Origin: an uncultured Alphaproteobacteria bacterium
GTDB taxonomy: Bacteria; Pseudomonadota; Alphaproteobacteria; JAPOUT01; G958296285
Length of the DNA: 64,000 nucleotides
Direction: 5' to 3'
Assembly: GCA_958296285.1 (NCBI GenBank)
Contig: OY282459.1
Location: 384,367 to 448,366, forward strand
The translations under genes and the position numbers were made by a program. Below are positions 37,497 to 45,357 of this stretch, piece after piece. Numbering within the stretch: position 1 is the first letter of the stretch; the number at the start of each line of letters is the position of its first letter. Below the pieces are notes generated by a model. The model ran no database searches, had not been told where the DNA came from, and saw only the letters and a program-made list of their open reading frames with translations.

Positions 37497-37803
37497 AGGG
37501 GGTTTGGGGGAACGAAGTTCCCCCAAGAAAAAGGGGGGATCGGGGGGAATCCCCCCGAAAGCGCGTGGGTGGGGTGGGGAAAAAGCATTTGCGAAGCGAG
37601 TGAAACGAGCGAGCAAATGCGACCCCACCCACGCGCACCCTGCTAGAAGAGCTCTTGTAAACAGGGGGGTCGGCGGGCTTTCTCGCGGGCTTGCGCTGTC
37701 GCGCTTCGCCCGCTTCGTTTCGCCACGCCCGCCGACTATTCGGGGGGATTCCCCCCGACCCCCCCCCTTCTTCGCGGGGGGCTTCGCCCCCCACACCCCC
37801 CTT
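37497..37803. repeat. Tri-hairpin repeat THR-D (forward)
   Basis: It begins 3 bp after the rho stop and ends 3 bp before the adoK stop, so it is the whole gap between two convergent genes. H1 37562-37635 with the 13-pair outer stem CGCGTGGGTGGGG/CCCCACCCACGCG and inner GCATTTGC/GCAAATGC; H2 around 37636-37668 with AGAGCTCT; H3 37669-37735 in the long variant. The left end has a distinct GGGGGAACGAAGTTCCCCC hairpin. Confidence 0.9.
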
Positions 37804-37805
37804 TT

Positions 37806-38747
37806 TTAAGCGCGGGCGCCAAAATGCCCCAAAACCCGAGACGCCGCCCTAGCCCCTATCTCCCCAGAATCCTCCACAGAATCCCCCCGCATCAACCCAT
37901 GCAAAAATCCCCCAGCAAAAGCATCGCCCGCCCCCGTCACATCCAAAACCCTCGCCACAGAACAAGCCTCAATAGAAACCCCAACGCCATCCTCCAACAA
38001 AAACGCCCCCCTCTCGCTCCGCGTCAAAGCCGCCAAACCCCCCAAACGACCGGTCATCTCCGCCGCCTTCCCAAAATCCTCCGTCCGATGAAAAGCCAAA
38101 ATCTCCGCCTCATTCGCAATCACAATATCCACAAACAACCCAATAAAAGACCAAAGCGAATCCCTATGACGATCCACGCACAAAGAATCCGAAAGATTGA
38201 GCGCAACCCTCCCCCCCGCCGCTTTGACAAAACCCGCCGCCTTCCGCGCGACCGCCTCGCCTTTCTCCGAATCCCAAAGATAAGCCTCCAAATAACCAAT
38301 CGCCGCGTCCCGAAAAGCAGCCTCGCCAATATCTTCAAGACCAAGCATGGCGCTCGCGCCCAAGGAAGTCGCCATAGAGCGCTCGCCGTCAGGCGAGACC
38401 ATCACCAAACAGCGCCCTGTCGGAAGCCCGCTTTCCTTCGGAGCGAAATGGGCATGAACCCCCGCCGCCTCCAAATCGGCGCGAAAGCGCCTGCCCGCCG
38501 CGTCATCGCAGACGCGCCCGATAAAGCCGCATTCCGTCCCCAAAGCCGCCGCCGCGGCAAGAGAGTTCGCCACCGCCCCGCCGGACATCTCCGTTTCGGG
38601 GCGAATCCGACCGACCAAAGATTCCATGCGCGCCGCCTCCGCCATGACCATCGCGCCTTTGGGGATGCCGTGGCTGTGGAGGAAATCCTCCTCCACGCGC
38701 GCGACAACGTCCAAAAGCGCGTTGCCTATGCCGATGAGCGCGGGCAT
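37806..38747 (-). CDS. PfkB-family sugar/adenosine kinase
   Basis: 313 residues. LIGIGNALLDVVARVEEDFL at the N-terminus, SGGAVANSLAAAAALG, GTECGFIGRVCDDAAGRRF, then the anion hole and catalytic base in VLDVTGAGDAFAGGFLHGLM. The family form and the nth neighbourhood resemble the alphaproteobacterial adenosine kinase, but substrate is not certain. Start 38747 (MPALIGIGN). The gene ends 3 bp from THR-D; plus-strand C+A content there is 48 of 60 (37861-37920). Confidence 0.85.
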   Translation of the reverse strand: MPALIGIGNALLDVVARVEEDFLHSHGIPKGAMVMAEAARMESLVGRIRPETEMSGGAVANSLAAAAALGTECGFIGRVCDDAAGRRFRADLEAAGVHAHFAPKESGLPTGRCLVMVSPDGERSMATSLGASAMLGLEDIGEAAFRDAAIGYLEAYLWDSEKGEAVARKAAGFVKAAGGRVALNLSDSLCVDRHRDSLWSFIGLFVDIVIANEAEILAFHRTEDFGKAAEMTGRLGGLAALTRSERGAFLLEDGVGVSIEACSVARVLDVTGAGDAFAGGFLHGLMRGDSVEDSGEIGARAASRVLGHFGARA

Positions 38748-38763
38748 GGGTTTTCGCTCTCCA

Positions 38764-39420
38764 TCATGTTTTCTCGTCAAAAAGGCACAGATCGCGCGCC
38801 AAGCAGGACGGACATTGCGGCGCGCGCGCCTTGCAGACATAGCGTCCGTGCAAAATGAGCCAATGATGCGCATGGCGCAAAAAGGACGCCGGCGTGCGCT
38901 TCATCAGAGCCTCTTCCACCTCGCCGACATTGCGTCCGGGCGCGAGACCAGTGCGGTTGGAAACGCGGAAGACATGCGTATCCACCGCGATCGTCTTTTC
39001 TCCGAAGGCGATGTTCAAGACGACATTGGCGCTTTTGCGCCCGACCCCCGGCAGCGTCTCCAGCTCTTCGCGCGAGCGCGGGATTTCGCCGCCGAAGCGC
39101 GTCAGCAGCATATCCGAGAGCGCGATCACATTCTTCGCCTTTGTCTTATAGAGGCCTATCGTTTTGATGTGGTGGCAGAGTTTGTCTTCGCCGAGGCGGA
39201 GCATTTTCTCAGGCGTGTCGGCTTTGGCGAAGAGCGCCGGCGTCGCTTTATTGACGCCTTTGTCGGTCGCCCGCGCCGAGAGGACGACCGCGACCAAAAG
39301 CGTATAGGGGTTGGTGTGGTTGAGTTCGCCTTTGGGGTTTGGATTCGCCTTTTTGAGCGCGGCGTAGAAAGTTTGGACGGCGCTTGGCGTCATCAGTTTT
39401 TGGGGCGTGTCTTTTGGCAT
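38764..39420 (-). CDS. nth: Endonuclease III
   Basis: 218 residues. Bifunctional DNA glycosylase/AP lyase for oxidised pyrimidines. Helix-hairpin-helix with catalytic Lys in LPGVGRKSANVVLN, Asp in AVDTHVFRVSNR, and the [4Fe-4S] loop CKARAPQCPSCLARDLC (C-x6-C-x2-C-x5-C). It is 16 bp upstream of the PfkB gene and diverges from ogt. Confidence 0.97.
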   Translation of the reverse strand: MPKDTPQKLMTPSAVQTFYAALKKANPNPKGELNHTNPYTLLVAVVLSARATDKGVNKATPALFAKADTPEKMLRLGEDKLCHHIKTIGLYKTKAKNVIALSDMLLTRFGGEIPRSREELETLPGVGRKSANVVLNIAFGEKTIAVDTHVFRVSNRTGLAPGRNVGEVEEALMKRTPASFLRHAHHWLILHGRYVCKARAPQCPSCLARDLCLFDEKT

Positions 39421-39470
39421 AGCGGGGCGGGGGTGGGATAGGTTTGCGCGGTCAGAGATTTCGCGTCATT

Positions 39471-40118
39471 ATGGGCGGCATGATGGGAAAAGCAACAGAT
39501 TCGGATTTTTTGGGGCGCGATCTTTTTGTTTCGCCTCGCGCGATCTCGTCTGATCTTTATCGGCGCGGCGGCGGCGGAGATGGCGCTAGCGGAGCGGGGC
39601 TTGAGATTTTTTGGGGCGTTGCGTCCTCGCCTTTTGGCGAGGCGTTGCTTTTGGCGGCGGAGGGGGGCGAAAAGGGCGAAGGGGGCGTGTTGGGTCTTGC
39701 TTTTGGGTCTTCGGAGGGGGAGGCGCGGGGGCGTATTTTGGATGAGATGCGCTCTTCTTTGCCTCGCGCGGTTTATCGGGAGGAGCCTGGCGTGGTCGCG
39801 CCTTTTATGGCGGAGATTTTCGGGGGTTCTGGCGCGGGAAAGGTCGGGTTGATTTTATTGGGGACGGCGTTTCAGTTGCGTGTTTGGCGGGGTCTTTTGG
39901 AGATTCCTGTTGGTCGGACGACAGATTATGCTTCGTTGGCGGAGAGGATTGGCGCGGGGGTGTCGTCGGCGCGGGCGGTAGGTTTGGCGGTGGGGCGCAA
40001 TCCTGTGTCTTATGTTGTTCCGTGCCATCGTGTTTTGCGGAGAGATGGGGGTTTAGGGGGTTATAGATGGGGTATGGATCGGAAGCGGGCGATGTTGTCT
40101 TACGAGGGGTTGCTTTGA
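39471..40118 (+). CDS. ogt: Methylated-DNA--protein-cysteine methyltransferase
   Basis: About 215 residues. TAFQLRVWRGLLEIPVGRTTDYASLAERIG and the active site NPVSYVVPCHRVLRRDGGLGGYRWGMDRKRAML define the Ogt/AGT fold: a suicide enzyme moving the methyl of O6-methylguanine to its PCHR cysteine. The N-terminal ribonuclease-like domain is Gly-rich. Start is uncertain among 39471, 39480 and 39483. The coding strand is exceptionally G+T-rich (48 of 60 at 39841-39900), so codons like GGG, TTG and GTT dominate. Confidence 0.92.
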   Translation: MGGMMGKATDSDFLGRDLFVSPRAISSDLYRRGGGGDGASGAGLEIFWGVASSPFGEALLLAAEGGEKGEGGVLGLAFGSSEGEARGRILDEMRSSLPRAVYREEPGVVAPFMAEIFGGSGAGKVGLILLGTAFQLRVWRGLLEIPVGRTTDYASLAERIGAGVSSARAVGLAVGRNPVSYVVPCHRVLRRDGGLGGYRWGMDRKRAMLSYEGLL

Positions 40119-40132
40119 TTTGCTCCCGTTGA

Positions 40133-40428
40133 AGGGGGTTTGGGGGGCTAGCCCCCCAAAAAAAGAGGGGGATCGGGGGGGAATCCCCCCCGAAACGCGT
40201 GGGTGGGTGGGAAAAGAGCTTTCGCGCAGCGAGCGTAGCGAGCAAGCGAAAGCGACCCACCCACGCGCCCCCTGCTCGCAAGAGGTCTTTTAGCAGGGGG
40301 GTCGGCGGGCTTCTCGCGGGCTTGCGCTGACGCGCTTCGCCCGCTTCGTTGCGCCACGCCCGCCGATCTTTCGGGGGTTTCCCCCGAACCCCCTTTTTTC
40401 AAGGGGGGCTAGCCCCCCTTGACCCCCC
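40133..40428. repeat. Tri-hairpin repeat THR-E (forward)
   Basis: H1 40196-40267 with CGCGTGGGTGGG/CCCACCCACGCG and inner stem GCTTTCGC/GCGAAAGC (a variant with both arms changed); H2 40268-40301 with the distinctive centre GCAAGAGGTCTTTTAGC; H3 40301-40366 with CTTCTCGCGGG and CGTTGCGCC variants. The H2 and H3 variants are shared only with THR-F, which is inverted, on the far side of the outer-membrane gene. Confidence 0.9.
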
Positions 40429-40452
40429 GTTTTTTGGAGATTCCGCGAGCGA

Positions 40453-41637
40453 TCAGAAGCGATAGCCGATTCTGACCCGACCGTGAGTCTGACGCCAACT
40501 AATATCGCCAGAGTCGCCCTGCACCCCTTTAGAATAACGGGCTAAGTCGAAACTGACGCTCATATAGAGATGGTTGAGGAACATATCCACGCCGATGCGC
40601 ACTTTTCCCCCTAACGCTGCCGCGTCCCCATCTTCTTGCATAATTGTCGCAATTCTGTCGCCCGACACCCTTCCTGTCCTTATGACCGAATCATCAAAGG
40701 AAAGAATGCCGAATCCGCCTGCGATAAAGGGGCGGATGGAAACAATGTTGGAATGCGATTCCGTAGTTTTAACCGGCCATATCCCGCGGGCATCATATGC
40801 GAACTGCATATTGTATCCGAGCCTCGCTAGGAGATCGAGGGACCAATCCAAATTCGCTGTGCCTGTGAGCTCTGTTGAATCGTCCAAAAAGGCAATTTCA
40901 GCTCCCAAAACCCAAGTCTCCTTGGATACGAGATTGGACTGGAAAAAGACCCCGATCACTGTGCCGAACTCTTCAACCTCCCCATTGAGCTCATTGAATG
41001 GCGCGGTCTTAAAATCAAATTCCGCTTTGGTATCACCGCCGCCCGCTTCCAATCCCAATATGAACTCCACTCGCGGTTGATTCTTATCGCCTTTATCTTT
41101 AGGCACGGGTTTAACGGGTTTGGCGGCGGGGCGAGGCGCGTCTTTTCTTTTCGCGGGAGTGAAATCTCGCAGGGCAGGCGTTTTTACTTCACCCCTGAGA
41201 CATTTTTTATGATCCTCCAACGCCTTCCTTTTCGCCTCGCCCTTCAGCTTGCCAGAGGCGCGGAGATAGGGAGCGCATTCTTGTCTTTTCATCGGAGAGG
41301 GCGCGGGACGCGCAGCTTTTATCGGTTTTTTCGGTTTTATTGGTTCGCCCCTGAGACATTTTTTATGATCTTCCAACGCTTTCTTTCGCGCCCCGCCCTC
41401 CAGCTTGTAAAAGGCGCGGAGATAAGTGTCGCATTCGGTCTTATTTTTCGCGGCGGCGAGAATCTTGAGACATTTTTCATAATCATCCAACGCCTTCCTT
41501 TTCGCCTCGCCCTCCAGCTCGTAAGAGGCGCGGAGATAAGAATCGCATCCGGTCTTATCTTTCTCGGCGGCGACGGTTTCAGAAGACAGGGCAAGGCAAG
41601 CCGCGCCCAAACAGAAGCAAAAGACAGAAATTCTCAT
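40453..41637 (-). CDS. Outer-membrane beta-barrel protein with three CX24C repeats
   Basis: 394 residues, not recognised as a named family. Signal peptide about 1-24 (ends TVAA). Three near-identical helical repeats follow with Cys pairs 31/56, 69/94 and 121/146, each separated by exactly 24 residues (pattern CxxYLRAxxxLxGxAxxKAL then DxxKCL), then a Lys/Pro-rich linker (about 150-185) and a barrel domain from about 188 with alternating strands to a terminal Phe (RIGYRF), the usual BAM sorting end. The cysteines would be periplasmic and could form a disulfide-clamped hairpin per repeat. Base use differs from its neighbours: about balanced in G+T (27 of 60 at 40441-40500; 29 of 60 at 41041-41100) and visibly AT-richer. 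It lies between inverted THR-E and THR-F, suggesting acquisition. Confidence 0.8.
   Translation of the reverse strand: MRISVFCFCLGAACLALSSETVAAEKDKTGCDSYLRASYELEGEAKRKALDDYEKCLKILAAAKNKTECDTYLRAFYKLEGGARKKALEDHKKCLRGEPIKPKKPIKAARPAPSPMKRQECAPYLRASGKLKGEAKRKALEDHKKCLRGEVKTPALRDFTPAKRKDAPRPAAKPVKPVPKDKGDKNQPRVEFILGLEAGGGDTKAEFDFKTAPFNELNGEVEEFGTVIGVFFQSNLVSKETWVLGAEIAFLDDSTELTGTANLDWSLDLLARLGYNMQFAYDARGIWPVKTTESHSNIVSIRPFIAGGFGILSFDDSVIRTGRVSGDRIATIMQEDGDAAALGGKVRIGVDMFLNHLYMSVSFDLARYSKGVQGDSGDISWRQTHGRVRIGYRF
41200..41547. repeat. Three 78-bp coding repeats in the outer-membrane gene
   Basis: DNA units at 41200-41277, 41356-41433 and 41470-41547 encode the three CX24C segments and are closely similar at nucleotide level, indicating recent internal duplication. 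Confidence 0.8.
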
Positions 41638-41664
41638 ATCGGCATCCCCCTCGGCTCGTGTCTG

Positions 41665-41815
41665 CAGACAGCCCTGGCGCCAAGCGGCGCCAGGCCCGCC
41701 TACATTGCGACCGTGAGGATTGCATTGTCCTGCTTATTCCCCGCCGAGCAGGGAGCGACCCCGCTCGTTTAGGAGCGGGTGTTGTATTCGGCAGGAGACC
41801 CAGCAGTTGGGCTCA
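41665..41815. other. Hairpin-rich non-coding segment upstream of the outer-membrane gene
   Basis: Three stem-loops in the gap 41638-41870: 41673-41694 (CTGGCGCC-AAGC-GGCGCCAG, eight to nine pairs with a tetraloop), 41760-41779 (CCCGCTC-GTTTAG-GAGCGGG) and 41795-41814 (GAGACCCA-GCAGT-TGGGCTC). It is unlike THR or R units. It could be a structured leader of the outer-membrane gene, or a small RNA; strand is unknown. Confidence 0.35.
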
Positions 41816-41871
41816 CGGACGATGTAGGCGCGAAAATGTTAGGCGGGGGCTTGTGAGAAAGCAACAGAAAT

Positions 41872-41934
41872 CTCTTTCATAGACGGGCATTTTGGATTTG
41901 CCGCAGGGGAACTCACGCATAGAAGCTTGAGGTG
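41872..41934 (+). repeat. R unit attached to THR-F (shortened)
   Basis: TTTCATAGACGGGCATTTTG, then GATTTGCCGCAGGGGAACTC and GCATAGAAGCTTGAGGTGAA leading into the G-tract of THR-F. The middle is diverged in the same way as the R unit of THR-H (GGATTTGCCGC). Confidence 0.85.
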
Positions 41935-41935
41935 A

Positions 41936-42232
41936 AGGGGGGTGTGGGGGGCGAAGCCCCCCGCGAAAAGGGGGTTCGGGGGAAACCCCCGAAAGTCGGC
42001 GGGCGTGGCGCAACGAAGCGGGCGAAGCGCGAAGCGCAAGCCCGCGAGAAGCCCGCCGACCCCCCTGCTAAAAGACCTCTTGCGAGCAGGGGGCGCGTGG
42101 GTGGGGTCGCATTTGCTCGCTCGTTTCACTCGCTTCGCAAATGCTTTTTCCCCACCCCACCCACGCGCTTTCGGGGGGGATTCCCCCCGATCCCCCCTTT
42201 TCTCAAGGGGGGCAAGCCCCCCTTGACCCCCC
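41936..42232. repeat. Tri-hairpin repeat THR-F (reverse)
   Basis: Order H3 (41995-42060), H2 (42061-42093), H1 (42094-42167), hence inverted relative to THR-A to E. H2 is GCTAAAAGACCTCTTGCGAGC, the exact complement of THR-E's; H3 shares GCGCAACG and CGAGAAGCC variants with THR-E. H1 differs (GCATTTGC/GCAAATGC, 13-pair outer stem), pointing to exchange of H1 between copies. Confidence 0.9.
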
Positions 42233-42245
42233 TTCTGTAGAGCTT

Positions 42246-42845
42246 CTATTTCAAAATCTCCGCCGCCCCCCCATCACCCCCATACAACAACGCCTCCCCC
42301 GTCCCTATCTCACGACCCACAATCTCCTCCGCCGATAAACCCTCCAAATCCATAATCAAAGCCCGTAAAGAATTCCCATGCGCCACAACCAAAATATCCT
42401 CCCCCGCCCCTAAACAAGGCGCAACGCAACCCCGATAAAAAGGCAAAACCCGCGCCGCCGTGTCCGCCAAACTCTCGCCGCCAGGAGGAGCCTCCGAAAA
42501 ACCGCGCCGCCATGAAACTATCCGCGCCGCGCCAAAACGCCGCGCCGCCTCGCCCTTCTCCATGCCCGTCAAATCGCCATAATCACGCTCGTTCAACGCC
42601 GCATCCTCCCGCATCTCCGCGGCGCTCCCCATCTCGCGCAAAATGATCGCGCAACTCTCCCGCGCGCGCGAAAGCGCCGAAGTGAAAGCCCGATCACAAC
42701 GAAAACCATGCCGTATCAAGAGCGCCGCCGCGAGCCTCGCCTCCTCGCGCCCCCGATCCGAAAGCCCAATGTCGCGCCAGCCAGTGAAACGATTCTCCGC
42801 GTTCCACAAACTCTGACCATGCCGAATGAGAACCAAAGACGCCAC
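42246..42845 (-). CDS. gpmA: 2,3-bisphosphoglycerate-dependent phosphoglycerate mutase
   Basis: 199 residues, the short alphaproteobacterial form. ASLVLIRHGQSLWNAENRFTGWRDIGLSDRG (phospho-His), TSALSRARESCAIIL, LNERDYGDLTGMEKGEA, and the second His in VVAHGNSLRALIMDLEGLS. A GTG start at 42845, 9-12 bases after the dapB stop, gives the family N-terminus; the longer open frame overlapping dapB was rejected. Plus-strand C+A is 44 of 60 at 42301-42360. Confidence 0.94.
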   Translation of the reverse strand: MASLVLIRHGQSLWNAENRFTGWRDIGLSDRGREEARLAAALLIRHGFRCDRAFTSALSRARESCAIILREMGSAAEMREDAALNERDYGDLTGMEKGEAARRFGAARIVSWRRGFSEAPPGGESLADTAARVLPFYRGCVAPCLGAGEDILVVAHGNSLRALIMDLEGLSAEEIVGREIGTGEALLYGGDGGAAEILK

Positions 42846-42856
42846 AAAACCAACCC

Positions 42857-43666
42857 CTATGAAAAATCCAGCACATCCGCCATCGTGTATAGACCAGGCT
42901 CCCGCCCCCGCGCCCAAAGACAGGCTCTCAATGCGCCGCGCGCGAAAATGTCGCGCGTCTCGGCCGAATGGTGAAGACGGATATGCTCGCCCGGCCCGGC
43001 GAAAATGACGCTATGCTCGCCCGCCATCGTTCCGCTCCGCAGCGAAGCGAAACCGATCGCGCCCTTTTGTCGCTCGGAGACCCCCGCCTTCCTGTCCTCG
43101 CGGAGAGAAGAGAGAGAGCTTCCGCGTCCCTTTGCCGCCGCTTCGCCCAAAAGAAGCGCGGTTCCGGACGGCGCGTCTTTCTTGGCGGCGTGATGCATGT
43201 CCAGAATCTCAATGTCCCAATCGGCGTCCAGCGCCTCGGCGGCGCGGCGCGTCAGTTCTTGGAGAAGCGCCGCGCCCAGACTCATATTGCCGGAGCGAAG
43301 GACGGGAATCTTTCGCGCCGCGTCTTTTATCGCCGCCTCGTCTTCGGGGGCGAGTCCTGTCGTGCCGACAATGTAAGCGCCGCAATGGTCGGCGGCGGCG
43401 GCGGCGATTGTCTGAACGCTCCCGGCGCTTGTGAAATCTATCAGCGCGGCGTCCTGCGAGTCCGCGACTTTGGCGAGGATCGCCGCCGCCTCCGCGCCTA
43501 TCGGAACGGGCAGGTCTTTGAGGGAGGCGCGGCGGGTCTTGTCCTTTTCTATCGCGGCGGCGAGGCGGAGCGCGGGGTTCGCGGCGAGCGCGCGGAGGAG
43601 AGCGCCGCCCATCCGTCCGCCCGCGCCTGCCAGGATGACGGGCATGATTTTAGGCTCTGTCGGCAT
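42857..43666 (-). CDS. dapB: 4-hydroxy-tetrahydrodipicolinate reductase
   Basis: 269 residues. NAD(P) loop VILAGAGGRMGGALLRAL, ALIDFTSAGSVQ, IVGTTGLAPEDEAAI, SGNMSLGAALL, catalytic WDIEILDMHHAAKKDAPSGTAL and the C-terminal HSVIFAGPGEHIRLHHSAETRDIFARGALRACLWARGREPGLYTMADVL. Lysine/diaminopimelate pathway. It precedes gpmA as in other alphaproteobacteria. Confidence 0.97.
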   Translation of the reverse strand: MPTEPKIMPVILAGAGGRMGGALLRALAANPALRLAAAIEKDKTRRASLKDLPVPIGAEAAAILAKVADSQDAALIDFTSAGSVQTIAAAAADHCGAYIVGTTGLAPEDEAAIKDAARKIPVLRSGNMSLGAALLQELTRRAAEALDADWDIEILDMHHAAKKDAPSGTALLLGEAAAKGRGSSLSSLREDRKAGVSERQKGAIGFASLRSGTMAGEHSVIFAGPGEHIRLHHSAETRDIFARGALRACLWARGREPGLYTMADVLDFS

Positions 43667-43756
43667 AGGTTTTCCTTCGGTTCTCCTTCCCGGTTTGAGA
43701 TGAGACGCGGAAATAAGATAGGGGTCTTGGGGGCGTGAAGGCTAGCTTTTTGCTTT

Positions 43757-44197
43757 TTAGCACCAGCGCTTTTTTTGATAGGGGCGCGCGAGCCCTTGCT
43801 GTTGGAGCGTTTCGGCGATATTGACGCCGTCTTTCGTAAAGACTTCGGCGAGCATGCGTCCGGCGTATTTTCCGCGCTTGAGTTTTCTGAGCCAGATGTC
43901 TTTGCCGAGCGTTTTTTTGAGGAAGGTTTTGGCTTTTTCGCCGCGCTGGCGGATTTTGGGATCGCAGAGTTTTTTGATTTCGGGCGCGTCTATAGAGAGG
44001 ATTCGGATGGAGGTGATTCGGGAGATTCCGTCTGAGAGTTGGATTTCGGCTTTGAAGGTGTCGCCGTCTATGACTCGGATGACTCGGGCTTTGTAGGTTT
44101 CTTCCAGGAGGTTTGGGTTTTGGGCGGCGGCGTAGATTGCGCCGCAGAGGATGAGGGCGGGGGCGGTGGCGAGGGTGGCGGCTTTGGGGGAGGGCAT
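43757..44197 (-). CDS. Secreted thermonuclease (SNase-like)
   Basis: 146 residues. A signal-type N-terminus (ATLATAPALILCGAIYAAA) then an OB-fold nuclease: YKARVIRVIDGDTFKAEI, SIRILSIDAPEIKK (Arg and acidic pair), RQRGEKAKTFLKK and KYAGRMLAEVF (second Arg), the residues used by staphylococcal nuclease for Ca-dependent cleavage. Probably an envelope or secreted nuclease; the target is not known. The gene ends near dapB and its upstream side faces the R unit of THR-G. Confidence 0.88.
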   Translation of the reverse strand: MPSPKAATLATAPALILCGAIYAAAQNPNLLEETYKARVIRVIDGDTFKAEIQLSDGISRITSIRILSIDAPEIKKLCDPKIRQRGEKAKTFLKKTLGKDIWLRKLKRGKYAGRMLAEVFTKDGVNIAETLQQQGLARPYQKKRWC

Positions 44198-44251
44198 GGG
44201 GGCATTTTGCTTATATTTGGGGGGATGCGGATAAGTTTTTGCGTTTTTTGG

Positions 44252-44334
44252 GTCGCTGCCGCGACAGGCATCTTTTTCATGGATAGGCGCTTGTTTTTGC
44301 CGCAGGGGAACTAACGCATAGAAGCTGGAGGTAA
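44252..44334 (+). repeat. R unit attached to THR-G
   Basis: TCGCTGCCGCGACAGGCATC, TTTTTCATGGATAGGCGCTT and GCCGCAGGGGAACTAACGCA, then TAGAAGCTGGAGGTAAAGGG into THR-G. Its head is the same TCGCTGCCGCGAC type as the first unit at 28.8 kb. The 54 bases between the thermonuclease start and this unit hold nothing recognisable. Confidence 0.88.
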
Positions 44335-44622
44335 AGGGGGGTTTGGGGGGCTAGCCCCCCAAAAAAAGAGGGGGATCGGGGGGGAATCCCCCCCGAAACG
44401 CGTGGGTGGGTGGGAAAAGAGCATTTGCGAAGCGAGTGAAACGAGCGAGCAAATGCGACCCACCCACGCGCCCCCTGCTCGCAAGAGCTCATGCGATGCA
44501 GGGGTCGGCGGGCTTCCTCGCCTCGCTACGCTCGGCTTCGGGAAAGCCACGCCCGCCGACTATTCGGGGGTTTCCCCCGAACCCCCTTTTCGCGGGGGGT
44601 CTTCGACCCCCCACACCCCCCT
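44335..44622. repeat. Tri-hairpin repeat THR-G (forward)
   Basis: H1 44398-44470 (CGCGTGGGTGGG/CCCACCCACGCG; GCATTTGC/GCAAATGC); H2 44471-44505 with GAGCTC and ATGCGATGC like THR-A; H3 44505-44560 in the short CTTCCTCGCCTCGCTACGCTC form like THR-C. Such mosaic sharing of sub-parts is seen across the family. The right end is a GGGGGGTCTTCGACCCCCC hairpin. It sits between pyrF and the thermonuclease gene. Confidence 0.9.
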
Positions 44623-44634
44623 TCTTTTGCAGCC

Positions 44635-45357
44635 CTAAAGCGCCGCCGCAATCTCCGCAATAATCTCCTCCGCCGCCCTCCTCGGATCCTCCGCCCCCAA
44701 AATCGGACGCCCAATCACCAAATAATCCGCCCCCGCCTCAATCGCCTCTCTGGGCGTGGCAACACGCTTCTGATCATCCCCCCCGCCATAAGAAACAGGA
44801 CGAATCCCAGGCGCGACAATAAGAGCCTCCTCGCCCAAAATTTTACGCAGCGCCCTCGCCTCCCGCGCCGACGCCACAACGCCATCCGCGCCCTCCGCCA
44901 TCGCCCCCTCCGCCAAACGACACACCTCGTCAATCCCCGCCGCCTCGCTCGTCAAAACCGTGACGGCCAAAATCTTCGCCCCCGCCGCCCCCCTCGCGCC
45001 AACAGCCCGCCGCGCCGCCGCCACCCGACCGCCTCCGCTATGGACAGTCAAAAACTCCGCCCCCATCGCCGAAATCTCCGCCGCCGCCCGCCCCACCACA
45101 TTCGGAATGTCATAAAGTTTCGCATCCACAAAAATCCGACCCCCCCGCGCCGCGCCCCCGCGCCCCCCCGCCTCGCCAAAAAACGAACCAAGCGAAACGC
45201 CCCGCGCCAGCGAAGCGTAAAGACACGCCAAACCAATCTTGAAAAAACCCGCGCTCCCCTCCAACTCTTTCGCCCATCGCGCCATCTCGCCCAAAGCCAG
45301 ATTGTCTAATGCCAAAATGACGCGCGCCGCGCCAGCGCGCCGCGCCGCCTCATCCAC
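44635..45357 (-). CDS. pyrF: Orotidine 5'-phosphate decarboxylase
   Basis: 240 residues. ARVILALDNLALGEMARWAKEL, FKIGLACLYASLARG, the catalytic strand FVDAKLYDIPNVVGRAA (D-x-K-x-x-D), FLTVHSGGG, AKILAVTVLTS, LIVAPGIRPV and GADYLVIGRPILGAEDP. A Gly/Arg-rich insert (SFFGEAGGRGGAARGG, about 57-72) interrupts the region ahead of the catalytic strand and is coded by a C-tract-rich stretch close to THR-G. It overlaps dnaJ by 8 bp; dnaJ-pyrF adjacency is conserved. Confidence 0.95.
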   Translation of the reverse strand: MDEAARRAGAARVILALDNLALGEMARWAKELEGSAGFFKIGLACLYASLARGVSLGSFFGEAGGRGGAARGGRIFVDAKLYDIPNVVGRAAAEISAMGAEFLTVHSGGGRVAAARRAVGARGAAGAKILAVTVLTSEAAGIDEVCRLAEGAMAEGADGVVASAREARALRKILGEEALIVAPGIRPVSYGGGDDQKRVATPREAIEAGADYLVIGRPILGAEDPRRAAEEIIAEIAAAL

